Counted from the first letter of the stretch, positions 46,640 to 60,009 are shown. The stretch is DNA of 64,000 nucleotides from Polytrichum commune (GCA_950295325.1 OX485806.1:43517169-43581168); one strand, 5' to 3'. Notes: generated by a model not told the origin, from the sequence alone. Made by a program: numbers and translations.

Positions 46640-47068
46640 ATGGGTACTGACTCAAGTCTCCCGAGCCTTGCTCCTTTAGGTGCTCCTAGTGCATCACAAA
46701 TCCACACCACATCGTCGATTGATGGTTTTCCAGACGTCAACAACATGAAGATTCTAAACCCACCTTACTGCTCAGTAACTCCGGCGGTCGCAGTTCAGAG
46801 TCCACATCCCCGGACTCCATCTTTGCAGACGGATGTTGCAACGCTGATAGAGGACAAGTCTACTTTACAGACTCATGCCTATTCTAGAGTAGGGGTTATT
46901 AAACCGGGCACTTACTCTAGATCTCTATTAAGGAGTGCCCCACGTCCCCAAGGTCAGGGAATCGGTTGCGCAGGATGCACTGCAGTTCATAGTTTAGGGA
47001 TTGACCATTGTCATAAACATGACGGTGACAAAAATGGCAAAGGGCCCCATAAGCGTCTTCGTCGTTAA
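46640..47068 (+). CDS. Hypothetical small protein with Cys/His-rich basic C-terminus (right copy)
   Basis: Identical to the minus-strand ORF at 11,207-11,635. Intact in both arms. It lies about 390 bp upstream of the transposase start on the same strand, so a spliced leader relationship is possible. Function unknown. Confidence 0.5.
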   Translation: MGTDSSLPSLAPLGAPSASQIHTTSSIDGFPDVNNMKILNPPYCSVTPAVAVQSPHPRTPSLQTDVATLIEDKSTLQTHAYSRVGVIKPGTYSRSLLRSAPRPQGQGIGCAGCTAVHSLGIDHCHKHDGDKNGKGPHKRLRR

Positions 47069-47455
47069 TCACAATGTAGCATTCTAATATTATTGCCGAG
47101 CTACTATCATGCTCTCCACATTATTCTTGGCGGCCGTCATTCTTATGACCTTATTTGCCAATATATATTATAATCATCAATGTTTAGAATGTATGTCTGT
47201 TCTTGAATTATACTATTTGATATGGATGCCTTTTATAGGATTCTACTATTCGTCTTCTTACCTATCTCGGACTTGCATTCAAAATTGGGTTTTCAGCCGT
47301 CTTTCATCTTTATCTGCATGACTCTCTATTAACTTCTAAAATTCCGCTTGCTGGTACATAAATTACCAGTTTGCACAGTAATTTCTTTCCTGTTATATAT
47401 TCTCGCCATTTCAATGTTCAGAGTACTTGTTTTGTTCAGAGTTCAGTGGTTTACT

Positions 47456-50400
47456 ATGGCCCTGCTTCGTGCTGAACCTCATTCTGTTCCGGTCCTCTTT
47501 CCATTAGGTGAAGACGGTCATGCTATAGTCACTTGTGCAACATTGAGTTTGAGGTTTCAGTATCGTGAGGTCACTATCTTTGTCGAAGAAGAAGTTTTTG
47601 ACAATCATACCGGTCTACTTTCACATGCAATTCGTCAAACTAGGGTAGAGAATGACGTCGGTGCGTTCTGGTTGCTGAAGCTTGGAAAATATCGTGTATA
47701 TGGAGTCTCAGAGTCTATGTTAGAGTGTTCGACTGAACTTCTAACACCTAAGGAGTCGTCCACTGTTAGCATTGAGAGACCGGTCCTCGCTAGGGTCAAA
47801 ATTGAGCCCGGTCTAAATACAATATATGAGTTGAGTGATGATTCCGACGGTGATGTTGAATTCCTAAAATCAGAGAGGAAAGTCCTAGTTTCGCTCTCTC
47901 CACAAGTAGTTCGCAAGGAAACAACTCCTCCTGTTAGTCCGTCTCGTAATCCTAGTCGGTCCAATGTTGTGACAAGTCATGTTGTCAGTATCATTCATTC
48001 ATTCATGCGCCTTGGAGCTCGTAAGCGGTCCAAAAGTGTGTTATCTCTTATCAACTTTGATGCGATCAGACTCGAGCAGGTTGAATACCTTCCCCCTCGT
48101 TACGATGGGGACGTTATCTTCGAGTTTCCACCTTTAGGTGACCATGGCCAGAATACAAAGGCCAAGCTGCTTCGTGGAATGGATAGAAGGTACGATGGCC
48201 ATGCTTGGTCTCGCACAATTACAACCAATATTCAGAATGATCTCAAGCTTTTGTTTCGTACATCTTCTTTTTTGGGCCACCTCCGTTGCGACAATCCTGC
48301 TTGTGAGTATCTTCGGCGAGACCACAATATCATCTTCCCAAGTGAATGAAACAGAGTGGGAAGGATTATCTGAGAAATTGTTTGAAGTAGGGTCCAAGCC
48401 TCCAACTGGTTCGACCGTTGTTTGCAAATCATGTAACGTCCCTCCCACCTGTGTTGCTGTCTGCACTGCCAAGATCTACTATGTTACCGCGACACCTCAC
48501 ATGACGAGGGCTTGTGTGCACTTGGGATCTCACGACCATCCCGTCAAGTCAGGTGATCATCGGGACTTCATCGATTTGACAAACACCTTGATTGGGATCA
48601 AGTCGAATGCACCCCATCAGCCACTCGCTCCGCTATTGTGCTTGAAACTGCAAAGGAAGTACTGGGCCCACTCCTCCTTGCTAAAGAAGGTGACCCACAA
48701 AAGATCTTGGAGCTGGACGAGCTGCAAGTTATTTTCGATCGGTGTAAGCACCTCACCTCGCCCAACATTCGTAACGCAGTCACCACGTTCAGGACTATGC
48801 GTCGCTTTGGAGTCATGGACAGTATTACCAAGTTACGCGGTGCTAGCAATTGGAGGTTCGTGCAGCAGAATAGGTTTCCAGGGCAAGGAGCGGACATGGA
48901 CAAGGTCTTTGTCTTCAAGATGTCTGAAGTTGGACCGGGCAGCGGAGTCGACCTGGTCCAACAAATGCAACCCGGTGGTGACTTGGAGAACTCCTGGATA
49001 ATGTTTGACCATGTCAAACGGGTCAGGTCGTGGACGACAATGGCTTGCCATGTGTACGATTCCACATATTGCCGTGTCATGACCATCGCAGTATGCGACA
49101 TGCAGTATGAAGATGTTGCAGCCCAGTCAGTCGTATGGAAGACCCTGAACGCTCTCATGGCTCAACATGGAGTGGACAAAGTAAATTTTAAAGGTTTCAT
49201 GGCCGACAGTGCCCAAGCCAACTGGAATGCTGTTCGAATCATATACGGAAATGGAGATGCGTCTAAGAAGATGGTGGATAAAGAGAGGACTTGTCTTTTC
49301 CATTGGACGCAGTCCTTGGAGAAACATACCAAGGCCGATATCCGTCAAGACCTGCAACATCAGCATCGAATACTATGCCAGCAATACAAGAATGCGAAAT
49401 CGATGGCGGAGGCCGAGACAAAGTATTTGGCAATTCGGGCATGGTGGATGTCATCCGGGGCAGCAACTGAACAAGGTCTACCTCGACTTGAGCTCTGGCT
49501 GGCCTTCTGGCATTTCCGTTACCGCCAATGGGGTGGATTTATGGAGTTGGTAAGTCTATACTTCCTTCTATATTTCCTGTATAGTTCCCACTTTATGGTT
49601 CAACTACATTGATTCCGCCATTATTTTAATTCAGACTGTATGGGCATTGCAAGATCTAAGTGAAGCTGAACTAGCGGAAATGCCATCCTGTAACCTTGTT
49701 GAATCTATCCACAACAAGTGGAAGCAGCAATCTGGCGATCGGGGCAGCGACCTTTATGTGGCAACAATCGATGACTTTGTGCGTGCTTTCATGCAGTGCT
49801 CAGCATATTCCCAATTCCTAAAGGGAGAGAACCCTGGAACTGGACCGTCGAAGGAGGAATTGAAGTTGAGGCGTGCTCAGAGGTCTGCCGTAAAAACAGG
49901 AATCTCGAAACCGCTGCATGAGGCCATCTTGAAGATGCCTGGTGGTGACGAGTGGTGCACCAGGACTCCCCACCTCGAAGGGGAAGAAGTATTTGTTTCT
50001 CTGAAGCGTAAACCGGATACTGCGTTCGGTGACGAACGTGAATCTCACAGGCCAGACAAGATCAGTATATCCCGACCACGCGTCCAAACCAGATCTGCCC
50101 GACTGAATGATTTTCCACCTCCTGTGACAACTCCACATTCTCCCACAACTGCAGATGAAGACCAACCGCAATTTCCAACACACGATGCTCCGCAGCGGGT
50201 GGATCGGCACCACGTCACCGCGATTGAGGAGACATTATGCAACCCTGCCCAGTGGCACATCGCATGGCTGCCTAAGACATCTGCGAAGGCTTGCTTTGCT
50301 CTACAAGCAATCACCAAGAAGAAGTGCGTCGCTCGGATTGTACAAGACGGGAAGAGCACCGCTGCACCTACCTACTCATGCCTCATGGATAACTATCGGA

Positions 50401-51062
50401 AGAAGAGATTGGACCCTCAAGACTTCTTTTTCTGCAATGACGACATTGAGAGATGCGTTAAGGGTACAAAAAGGAGGTGGGTGGTCTCAGTCCTGAACGT
50501 TCCGGAGGTATGGCCGGTTAAGTTGGGGACCAACTTAACCTGCAAAAAGATCCTCTTTTTAGAAAACGCAGGCTTTAGACTGCCCCAGCGGAAGGAGATG
50601 ACACCTTCCAGAATTTTTCAGGACCACCCGTTACCTTTGGACTTAGCAAGCTACACGACTCCTGCATATCCAGATGAGTTTCCCACCCGGCGTTCAGGGA
50701 AGTTGATTAGGCGCAACAAGAAGGCCCCGTCAACAAAACACGCCAATAATTGTGCCTCAGCCCTATCACTGAAAGCCAAAGTGCACAAACTGTGCATGCT
50801 TCCAGCCCCTGCCTTAGGATGCATCGTCTCCTTGGATTCCGGCACGCCCCCAAAGGTTCAGCAATACTACTTGACGATTTCGCAGATGCCAGCATGCACT
50901 TGTCCTAACTATAAGGACATGGCGACTAAAGCAATTGGAAAAAGGGGTCAATGGGCCAACTGTAAGCATTTGTACTATTTGTTTACTGTAGTGTGTGGTT
51001 TGGACTCAGATTCAGACACGTTCATTCATGCAGCTAGTTTTAGCTTCAACGAAGTGAAGTGA
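47456..51062 (+). pseudogene. MULE-like transposase with WRKY/GCM1-type and SWIM zinc motifs (right copy, frameshifted)
   Basis: Identical in translation to the copy at 7,213-10,819. ATG at 47,456; frame breaks near 48,327 and 48,575; intron 49,550-49,634 (GTAAGT...TTCAG); C-terminal exon to 51,062 with the SWIM C-x-C...C-x-H motif near 50,890-50,975. Both breaks are the same as in the left copy, so the gene was already broken when the arm was copied. Confidence 0.75.
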
Positions 51063-51558
51063 GTTTTGGATGTTGGTTTATTGAAGTACCTTGACTCTTA
51101 GAGTTTTCTGTTTCTTTAAAGAAACATATGTATGCAAGATTTTTTATAATCATGATGTAGTGATACTAAAAGGGCCACTACAAGACATTTGACGCACCAC
51201 ATGTATTTCTCTTTTCCAAAGTTGCGTGACCTTTTTAGAGTACCACTAATTCTCCTTGTACTGAAACATTACGTGTTTGACTTGAGAGAAACCCATATTT
51301 ATTATTGATATTAGTTCCAAATGTTCAATTTAAGCCCCTAAACCATATTTTTCACTGATACTATAACATTTTTTCCTATATCATAGCCCTTAATTGTCCA
51401 CGGTCATAGGTCCCACTGTTCACTAAGTTTAGAAAAAAATTTACTTAAAATACATTTAGTCCAAATATACCCTAAATTTACTGCTTGAAATAACATTTTA
51501 ATAAAAATATCGCGGAAGTTACCGCTCACCGCTCACCGCTCGCAAAATAGCTTCGTCC
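51063..51558. other. 3' flank and candidate transposon end, right copy
   Basis: Mirror of 6,717-7,212. Ends with CTTCGTCC at the junction to repeat DNA. No gene seen. Confidence 0.5.
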
Positions 51559-54542
51559 GTTGATAAGGTTGTGATGAGGCCTGAATCTGATTTAAGTGTG
51601 AAGTGAGTTTGGGTTATCAGTAGCTTAGGTTGTGATTATGCATGAATCTGATTTAAGTATGAAGTTGGTAAGGCTCATATAAGGCCTGAAATCAAATCTC
51701 TTAAAGTCAGCTTTGTTCAAAAAAGTGTGTCTCGGTCCCGAGACACCCGAGGCAAGGGTCTTCATTGGGCTGAATTCAGTGTGAAATCAATTGTTTTAGA
51801 AGCTGATAACGTTGTGATGAGGCCTGAATCTGATTTAAGTGTGAAGTGAGCTTGGGATATATGTTGCTTAGGTTGTGATTAGGCTTGAATCTGATTTAAG
51901 TGTGAAGTGAATTTGGGTTATATGCTGCATAGGTTGTGTGTAGGCTTGAAATGTGAATTGTTCATAATAGTATGTCTCGGCCCCGAGAGACCCTAGAGAA
52001 ACTCGTCACTGGGTTGAACTATGTTTGAAATCAGTTGGGTTAGGATGTTGGTATGGTTTTTGTTAAGCCTGAAATCAACCTTAAGTGTGAATTGAGTTTG
52101 AATCTGATGTTGGTAATAATGTGATTAGGCCTAAAATCTGATTTAGGTGTGAAGTTGGTGAAGCCGATATAAGGCCTGAAATCAAATTTTTGAAAGTCAC
52201 ATTTGTTCCAAAAAGTGTGATCCAGTCCCGAGACACCCTAGACAAGGGTATTAAGTGGGCTGACTTAAGTGTGAAATCAATTGGGTTAGAAGTTGATAAC
52301 GTTGTGATGAGGCCTGAATCTGATTTAAGTGTGAAGTGAGCTTGGGTTATATGTAGCTTAGGTTGTGATTAGGCCTAAAATCTGATTTAAGTTTGAAGTA
52401 GGTAAAGCTGATATAACGCCTGAAATCAAATTTTTGAAAGTCACATTTGTTCAAAATAGTGTGTCTCGGTCCCGAGACACCCTAGACAAGGGTATTAAGT
52501 GGGCTGAGTTAAGTGTGAAATCAATTGGGTTAGAAGTTGCTTAGGTTGTGATTAGGCCTGAATCTGATTTAAGTGTGAAGTGAGCTTGGGATATATGTTG
52601 TTTAGGTTGTGATTAGGCTTGAATCTTGATTTAAGTGTGAAGTGAGTTTGGGTTATATGTTGCGTATGTTGTGATTAGGCCTGAATCTGATTTATGTGTG
52701 AAGTTGGTAAGGCTCATATGAGGCCTGAAATCAAATCTCTTAAAGTTAGCTTTGTTCAAAAAAGTGTGTCTCGGTCCCGAGACACCCTAGACAAGGGTAT
52801 TAAGTGGGCTGAATTAAGTGTGAAATCGATTGGGTTAGAAGTCGATGAGGTTGTGATTAGGCCTGAATCTGATTTAAGTGTGAAGTGAGCTTGGGATATA
52901 TGTTGCTTAGGTTGTGATTAGGCTTGAATCTGATTTAAGTGTGAAGTGAGTTTGGGTTATATGTTGCATAGGTTGTGTGTAGGCCTGAAATCTGAGTTGT
53001 TCATAATAGTGTGTCTCGGCCCCGAGAGACCCTAGAGAAAGTCTTAATTGGGTTGAACTATGTTTGAAATCAGTTGGATTAAGCCCTTGGTATGGTTTTT
53101 GTTAGGCCTGAAATCAACCTTCAGTGTGAATTGAGTTTGAATATGATGTTGGTAATAATGTGATTAGGCCTAAAATCTGATTTAAGTGTGAAGTTGGTAA
53201 AGCCGATATAAGGCCTGAAATCAAATTTTTGAAAGTCACATTTGTTCAAAATAGTGTGTCTCGGTCCCGAGACACCCTAGACAAGGGTATTAAGTGGGCT
53301 GACTTAAGTGTGAAATCAATTGGGTTAGAAGTTGCTTAGGTTGTGATTAGGCCTGAATCTGATTTAAGTGTGAAGTGAGTTTGGGTTATGTGTAGCTTAG
53401 GTTGTGACTAGGCCTGAATCTGATTTAAGTGTGAAGTTGGTAAGGCTCATATAAGGCATGAAATCAAATCTCTTCATGTTAGCTTTATTCAAAATAGTGT
53501 GTCTCGGTCCCGAGACACCCGAGGCAAGGGTCTTCAGTGGGCTGAATTCAGCGTGAAATCAATTGGGTTAGAAATTGCTTAGGTTGTGATCAGGCCTGAA
53601 TCTGATTTAAGTGTGAAGTGAGTTTGGGTTATATATAGCTTAGGTTGTGACTAGGCTTGAATCTGATTTAAGTGTGAAGTTGGTAAGCCTCATATAAGGC
53701 CTGAAATCAAATCTCTTAATGTTAGCTTTGTTCAAAATAGTGTGTCTCGGTCCCGAGACACCCTTGAGAAGGGTATTAAGTGGGCTGACTTAAGTGTGTA
53801 ATCGATTGGGTTAGAAGTCGATAAGGTTGTGATTAGGCATAAATCTGATTTAAGTGTGAAGTGAGTTTGGGTTGTATGTTGCATAGGTTGTGTGTAGGCC
53901 TGAAATCTGAATTGTTCAAAATAGTGTGTCTCGGTCCCGAGAGACCCTAGAGAAGGTCTTAACTGGGTTGAACTATGTTTGAAATCACTTGGGTTAGGAT
54001 GTTGGTAAGGTTTTTGTTAGTCCTGAAATCAACCTTAAGTGTGAAGTAAGTTTGAATCTGATGTTGGTATGAATGTGATTAGGCCTGAAATCTGATTTAA
54101 GTGTGAAGGTGGCAACGTTGATATAAGGCCTGAAATCAAATTTTTGAAAGTCACATTTGTTCAAAATAGTGTGTCTCGGTCCCGAGACACCCTAGACAAG
54201 GGTGTCTCGTTGGCTGAATTATGTGTGAAATCAGTTGGGTTAGGATGTTGGTAATGTTTTAGTTAGGCCAGAAATCAACCTTAAGTGTGAAGTGAATTTG
54301 AATTGGATGTTGGTTATAATGTGCTTAGAGTTGAAATCTGAAATTTCATTGTTGGTTAAATGATTATTGGATTGTAATTAGGCCTGAAATCTTATTTGAG
54401 TGTGAATTTAGTTTATATGCCAAGATGTTGATTACGCCAAAACATATTATTTGACTTTGAATTTAGTTTGGGTTGGTTGTTGGGAAGGCTGTGATTAGGC
54501 CTGACATCAAAATCGGAAAATTAAGCATTGGATTTTCCGCAG
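51559..54542 (+). repeat. Type 1 palindrome array, right copy
   Basis: Mirror of 3,733-6,716 with eleven palindromes (for example 51,726-51,745, 52,461-52,480 and 54,171-54,190), here with the TC centre on the plus strand. A 64-codon ORF at 52,694-52,888 is a shadow of the repeat. Confidence 0.9.
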
Positions 54543-54629
54543 AGTTTGGGAGCTACCGATCTTGAAAATTACGTTTCAAATGCTATTGAAGGCATCATGG
54601 ACCATGATGAGCAGAATGTTGGGGAAGAG
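54543..54629 (+). pseudogene. Orphan exon of a ParB-methyltransferase gene
   Basis: Acceptor TTTCCGCAG, 29 codons starting SLGATDLENYVSNA, donor GAAGAG|GTAAGT. It is the mirror of 3,646-3,732. The next exon is missing because the arm stops 77 bp later at the junction with LTR DNA. Confidence 0.75.
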
Positions 54630-54707
54630 GTAAGTACTCACGTAGTTACATAATGTGTGAATTAGTTGTACCTTATGCCATGCAGCTTTGTGTCTTAAAT
54701 ACATACA

Positions 54708-55496
54708 TGAGTTATGCGTAGCTCATGGCGTGGTGATTCTAGAAAGCTCAAGAACACCTCAATCGGAGGTGTGAGCTAGGAGTTATGGCCATTTGAGTGG
54801 GGCGCTGTCCCGAGACAGCGCCCTGGTACAGCAGTGCCTGGGAGTGATTCCCGGGACTGCCAAGGTTCAAACAGGCATAACTTCCTCAGTATTTGCCTGA
54901 ATGGGGCAAGTGAGGAGTCCATCGGCATCTACGTGAAGCGTAGATGAGGATGGAGTGGTTGGTTGTTATGATCAGACATCATACAAGGAAGTTATGATGG
55001 TCTGAAGCTGCTAGGGGGTTCTAGGCCAGCAGCTAAAGGAAAATGTCCACTTGGCCCCAACTCTTGGTAGAGAGACAAGAGGTTGGTTGACGGTGGGGTA
55101 GGGGCCCCGCGTGAAGTCCTAGAGGCTTATTTAGGTGAGGTGGTGTGGCCTCACCCACCCGAGGCCGAACGGCAAGGCCTCCATGGGCATTGGCCCCTTG
55201 TGAGGCCATAGTTGCCTAGTATGGTTCGGGTTGTTGTAGTGTTGCTCCGGCAATGCGATGATCAACATGGGATTGGACTTCCATGGATGGAAGTCCACAT
55301 CTAGGAATGGGTTACCGATTAAGGGGTGAGTCCCGAAAGCAAAGTAGGAGGGTTGGTTCCCTCCTATGAACTATAAGGTCCGGGGTAGGAGGAGTTAATC
55401 ATTAGCATGGCGGAATGCGAATGGTTAGCGCTCGTAACCTTTGCTAGAATTGAAAATTGGCAAGATTGTCAAGGGGGGCTAGCAAGGGTTGCGACA
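54708..55496 (+). mobile_element. 5'-truncated LTR of the Ty3/gypsy family
   Basis: Matches the 3' LTR at 62,012-62,986 from its position of about 62,192 to the end GCGACA; the first 180 bp are missing. It abuts inverted-repeat DNA on the left and, on the right, interrupts the minus-strand integrase of the older element. It keeps the GC-rich palindrome that the 5' LTR at 56,126 has lost. Confidence 0.85.
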
Positions 55497-56125
55497 ATAA
55501 GCCACCATGAAAGACCACCCTTTGGTAGCCAAATGCGTGGCTACATTGCAATTACACTCCGCTCGACCCACATAGTCCGCCCAATCTCCTTGGTCCACCG
55601 CCACCAAGTTCCTCAAGTATTGCTTCAAGACTCCATTCACATGCTCCGCTTTCCCATTCATTTGGGAATGCAAGGCCGTGCTAAACCTTAGTTTCATTCC
55701 GACCTCCTACGAGAAATGCATTGAAAATGCACTTGTGAACTTTGGATCTTAATCCCACACAATCACTCTTGGCAACCTGTGGTGCTTCAACCATCCTTTG
55801 AGAAAAGGCTCTGCGGTCTCCAACGCGGTGGCGGTTCCCACAATGGGCACCATGTGTGCCAACTTGGCAAACCGCTCTACCATCAACAAGATGGCATCAT
55901 ACCCATGTGACTCCAGCAAACTTGTGATCAAGTCCATGCACATACTATGCCATGGCGCCGACGGGATAAGCACCGGTTGCAAGAAACCGCCTTGCTTTTG
56001 GTAAGAGGCTCGGTTCACTTGGCACTTTATTCACGCCTTCACAAAGTGGGTTATATCCTCCGTTATGCACTGCCAATGGTACCTCCATGACACCATTCTA
56101 TGGCGGTTTTTTCTTTCTCCTCTAT
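55497..56125 (-). pseudogene. Integrase fragment of the older Ty3/gypsy element (minus strand)
   Basis: Minus-strand frames 56,018-55,749 and 55,697-55,497 carry integrase core blocks (PWHSMCMDLITSL, VERFAKLAHMVPI and FSTALHSQMNGKAEHVNGVL). They are separated by a frame break near 55,745 and end where the truncated LTR joins. The rest of the same element continues at 62,992, beyond the younger insertion. Confidence 0.8.
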
Positions 56126-57574
56126 TGTCGCGCACCTCTCCATGAGGAGTGCCCGAAACACCATGGGCACAAGGGGGACCCCGGAGTGACACCCGGGACT
56201 TGTGGCGCCGTTGGTGAGAGGGCCCAAGTGATCCTAATGTGGGTGAGGGCCCCGGGCGTTGGGAACGCCTCCCACCCACAAAGACTAGGAGGCACAAGGG
56301 TAAGGCCATGAGTTATGCGTAGCTCATGGCGTGGTGATTCTAGAAAGCTCAAGAACACCTCAATCGGAGGTGTGAGCTAGGAGTTATGGCCATTTGAGTG
56401 GGGCGCTGTCCCGGGATAGCAGTGCCTGGGAGTGATTCCCGGGACTGCCAAGGTTCAAACAGGCATAACGTCCTCAATACTTGTCGTAGAAGTATTGAGC
56501 CCCGCGTGAAGTCCTAGAGGCTTATATGGGTGAGGTGGTGTGGCCTCACCCACCCGAGGCCGAACGGCACGGCCTCCATGGGCTTTGGCCCATTGTGAGG
56601 CCATAGTTGCCTAGTATGGTTCGGGTTGTTGTAGTGTTGCTCCGGCAACGCGATGATCAACATAAGATTGGACTTCCATGGATGGAAGTCCACATCTAAG
56701 GATTGGTTACCGATTAAAGGGATGAGTCCCGAAATCAAAGTAGGAGGGTTGGTTCCCCTCCTATGAACTAATGGTCCGGGGTTAGAGGAGCTAACCATTA
56801 GCATGGCGGTATGCGAAGGGTTAGCGACTCGTAACCTTTGCTTGAATTGAAAATTGGCAAGATGGTCAAGGGGGGGTTAGCAAGGGTTGCGACACTTGGT
56901 ATCAGAGCAGGGTTCCAATATTTGAGCTCGCACTTTGAGGGAAACATGGGTATCAAAAATGCGGGTTATGATGGTGAGCCCGGGGTTTCCAAAAGGTTGT
57001 GAGGCTCAAATTGGAACAAGGATCATGTGCAAATGGAGTTTGACCATACCATTGATTTTAATGGTAATGGTGGGCATGAGGGTGGATTCGGTGAGGAAAA
57101 TGGAGGTGCCCTTTGAAAGGGCTCCCGCAAACCTCAAATAGTATTTGGGGCCTAGAATACCGAATGCACCCAAAACCTTGGAGGGTATTAATGTTGGATT
57201 GAAATTTCAATTCGAGATGCTTCGAAGGTTCGGATGTGGAAATGAACTTGGTGCTAATGAGGCACCCGGGGCCTCTTAAGGCCTATGTGCGCTATTCAAA
57301 CGCACAAATGAAGGATACACCTAAAACGGACGAGCTTTCTAAGAAATGCATCCTTTTAGGTGGGGTTTTAAAAGCGGGTGGTGGATGCCTTGTTTAAGTC
57401 CCCAAGGCTTCTTGAGGACATGGTGGGGATCATCAAGTTTGCAAGATCATTGAATCCGATGGTCCCGAAGAAAAGTTTGGCGGCGCATCACCACAAGTGG
57501 CTTTAGCCAAAGTTGGTCCCAAAGAAATGAATGCAAATTGTTTGGTTCATTTTACTTAGGCAAAATATGTTGGT

Positions 57575-57890
57575 GCCGCTAACGGAATGTTGAAAGGTGG
57601 CTTTATGCTTCCAAGGCAAATCATACTCATGCCGCGGACGGAATGTTGGAAGGTGGGTTTGTCCTACCAAGGCAATTCATGTTCGTGCCGCATACGGAGT
57701 GTGGGAAGGTGGCTTTGTGCTATCAAGGGAAAACATGTTTGTTTTGTGGACAAATTATTGGAAATTGCTTTTGTGGCACTAAACCAATTCGTCCCACGGA
57801 CGAAATGTTAAAAGTTGGCTTTGCGGACCGAGCCAAAACATATTGTTGCGGTGGACGGAGAATTAGATGGTGGCTTTGTGGCCAAGGCTA
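57575..57890 (+). repeat. Tandem repeat of about 60 bp inside the retrotransposon
   Basis: About five degenerate units with CGGACGGAATGTTGGAAG, GGTGGCTTTGTG and CCAAGGCAA pieces. No frame stays open across it, so it may be a decayed coding minisatellite. Confidence 0.7.
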
Positions 57891-58379
57891 GTAGCCTTAA
57901 GCCAAGGCCAAGTCATGTATACCTTGAGGCTCAAATGAATGGGAGGTATGTCTCATGAGTTGTCAAAGAGGCAACGGACTCTTTCATGAGCCCAAAGCTC
58001 ACAAGGGGGTTGGGGCTCGCGGACGGGTAGAGCCGGCAAGCCCACCAAAGTACGGTTTGCAAAGGGCGAACCGCATGAAGCAAAGGAGGCGGCGATGCAT
58101 GTAACCTTTTGATGTGGGACATTAGATTTTTGTCAACATTTCACTCTATGTGAAATAAATGAGGTGCATGTCATTGGAAAGGTCAGCTTCTTTGAAACTC
58201 ACATGAGAGATGTGAGGTGCAAGCCGGTGTGCTTGCGGTGCATTATGATGTGTCATAATGGCAAAGAGATGAAGTTCAAATTGATAAGGACTCCTATGAT
58301 AGGAGGACCCAAGTTGAATTTGGTCTTAATGGACCAAATGAAAAATGGCCAACATAATAGTCGTGGTTCAATTGGAGCA

Positions 58380-59345
58380 ACTCTATAGAACTTATGGGGA
58401 GGCTAGGAAAGATGGGCCTCCCCTAAACCACTTTGGTGGGATGTTGGGGAGATACAATGATGTATTCACCAATGTGTTGCCCAAAAGTTACCGCCAAGAA
58501 ATGAAAATAACTTTGCTCAACAAGATATTGAGTTCTAGAGGTATGTGGTGACAAAGGAAATTGGTGACAAACATGAAGAATATCAAGGCCATCCAAAAGG
58601 AGAATTGGTCCTTGACTCAAGAAAATGGCTTAGATCATTTGTTGGCCTAGCCAACTACTACCACCACTTCATTCGAGGTTTTTCTAAGGTTGCTAGGACC
58701 TTAGTCAATTTGTTGAAAAAATGGCTATCCCAAGAGTGGGATGAGCCTTGTCACCAAGCCTTTGGGAAGCTCAAGAGCAAGTTCCCTTCACAAGATGTGG
58801 TTAAGTTTCTGGGTTTTCATAAGCATTTTGAGGTGCACATGGAGATGAAGGACTTTATCATTGGCGGATGTTGATCCAAGATGGATGACCATTGCTTATG
58901 AGAGCATTAAGCTTCATGGTTGTCGAACCTTGTCCGGCTTGTGCAAGAAATGGCTATCCCAAGAGTGGGATGAGCCGTGCCACCAAGCCATTGGGGAGCT
59001 TAAGACGAAGTTCTCTTCGCCGCCCGTGCTCAAGTTCGCGGAGTTTGACATACCTTTTGAGGTGCATACGGGGGCGAGGGACTTTATTTGGCGGATGTTG
59101 ATGTAAAAAATAAAATGGCCATTGCATATGAGAGCGTTAAGCTTGATGTTTATCCAACCTTATCCGACTTGTGGAAGAAATGGCTATCCCAAGAGTGGGA
59201 TGAGCCTTGCCACCAAGTCTTTGGGGAGCTTGAGAGCAAGTGTTCTTAGACGCCCGTGCTCAAGTTCGCGGAGCTTGAGAAACCTTTTGAGGTGCATACA
59301 GGGGCGAGTAACTTTGCCAATGGTGGATTATGTGTAATTGGATGG
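58380..59345 (+). pseudogene. Reverse-transcriptase/RNase H remnant with a tandemly triplicated segment
   Basis: Frames at 58,345-58,551 and 58,545-58,874 show a GRYNDVFTNVLPK-like block that normally precedes reverse transcriptase, then LRSFVGLANYYHHFIRGFSK, which normally follows it, so the catalytic core has been lost between them. After this, a block beginning KWLSQEWDEPCHQ recurs three times, at 58,718, 58,947 and 59,177, period about 230 bp. Each is followed by an FEVHT-like stretch. Confidence 0.75.
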
Positions 59346-60009
59346 CCATTGCATATGCGAGCATGAAGCTCGATGGTTGTCAAAGAAGACAACCAACTCA
59401 TGACAAAGAACTTCTTTGCCGTAGTGCATTGCTTGAAGATGTGGCGACACTATTTGGGGTCGCACAAAGCAAAGGTCTATATGGACAATGTGTCCTAAAA
59501 GTATTTTAACATATACAAGCGCAAGTGAGCGCCAACTCATTGCGGTGGCATGATAGTTTGGCGCTTACGAAGGTGGATTTGGTCCATAAACCGGACCGTG
59601 GAAATGTGGTGCCGGATGCGCTAAGTAGACGGGAAGAGTTCCAAGCAATGAGAACCATCCAAACCTTGTGGCTAATGTGTGCCGGCGAAGGAAACTTGTG
59701 ATGCAAGATACGGGAGGGATAAATTAACTACCCCAAAGCACAAAAGCTTTTAGGTGAGCTTCGCAAGAGCAAGGTGCTCAAAGAGGTTAAGTTGGTGGAC
59801 GGATTGTTCAAGTGCAAGCAAAGTTGGGTGTATATGCCACAAGACAAGTAGAGGCTATCGGTTTTGAAGGAGGAATTTGATAGTCCTATTGCCGGCCTTA
59901 GAGGAGAAAGAAAAAAATCGCCATAGAATGGTATCATGGAGGTACCATTGGCGGTGCATAAAGGAAGATATAGCCCACTTTGTGAAGGCTTGAATCAAAG
60001 TGCCAAGTG

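Larger units (their letters stand above)
45619..54706. repeat. Right arm of the 9,088-bp inverted repeat
   Basis: Reverse complement of 3,569-12,656 (coordinates sum to 58,275). The outer edge directly abuts a truncated LTR at 54,707. The gene content is described under the left arm. Confidence 0.95.
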
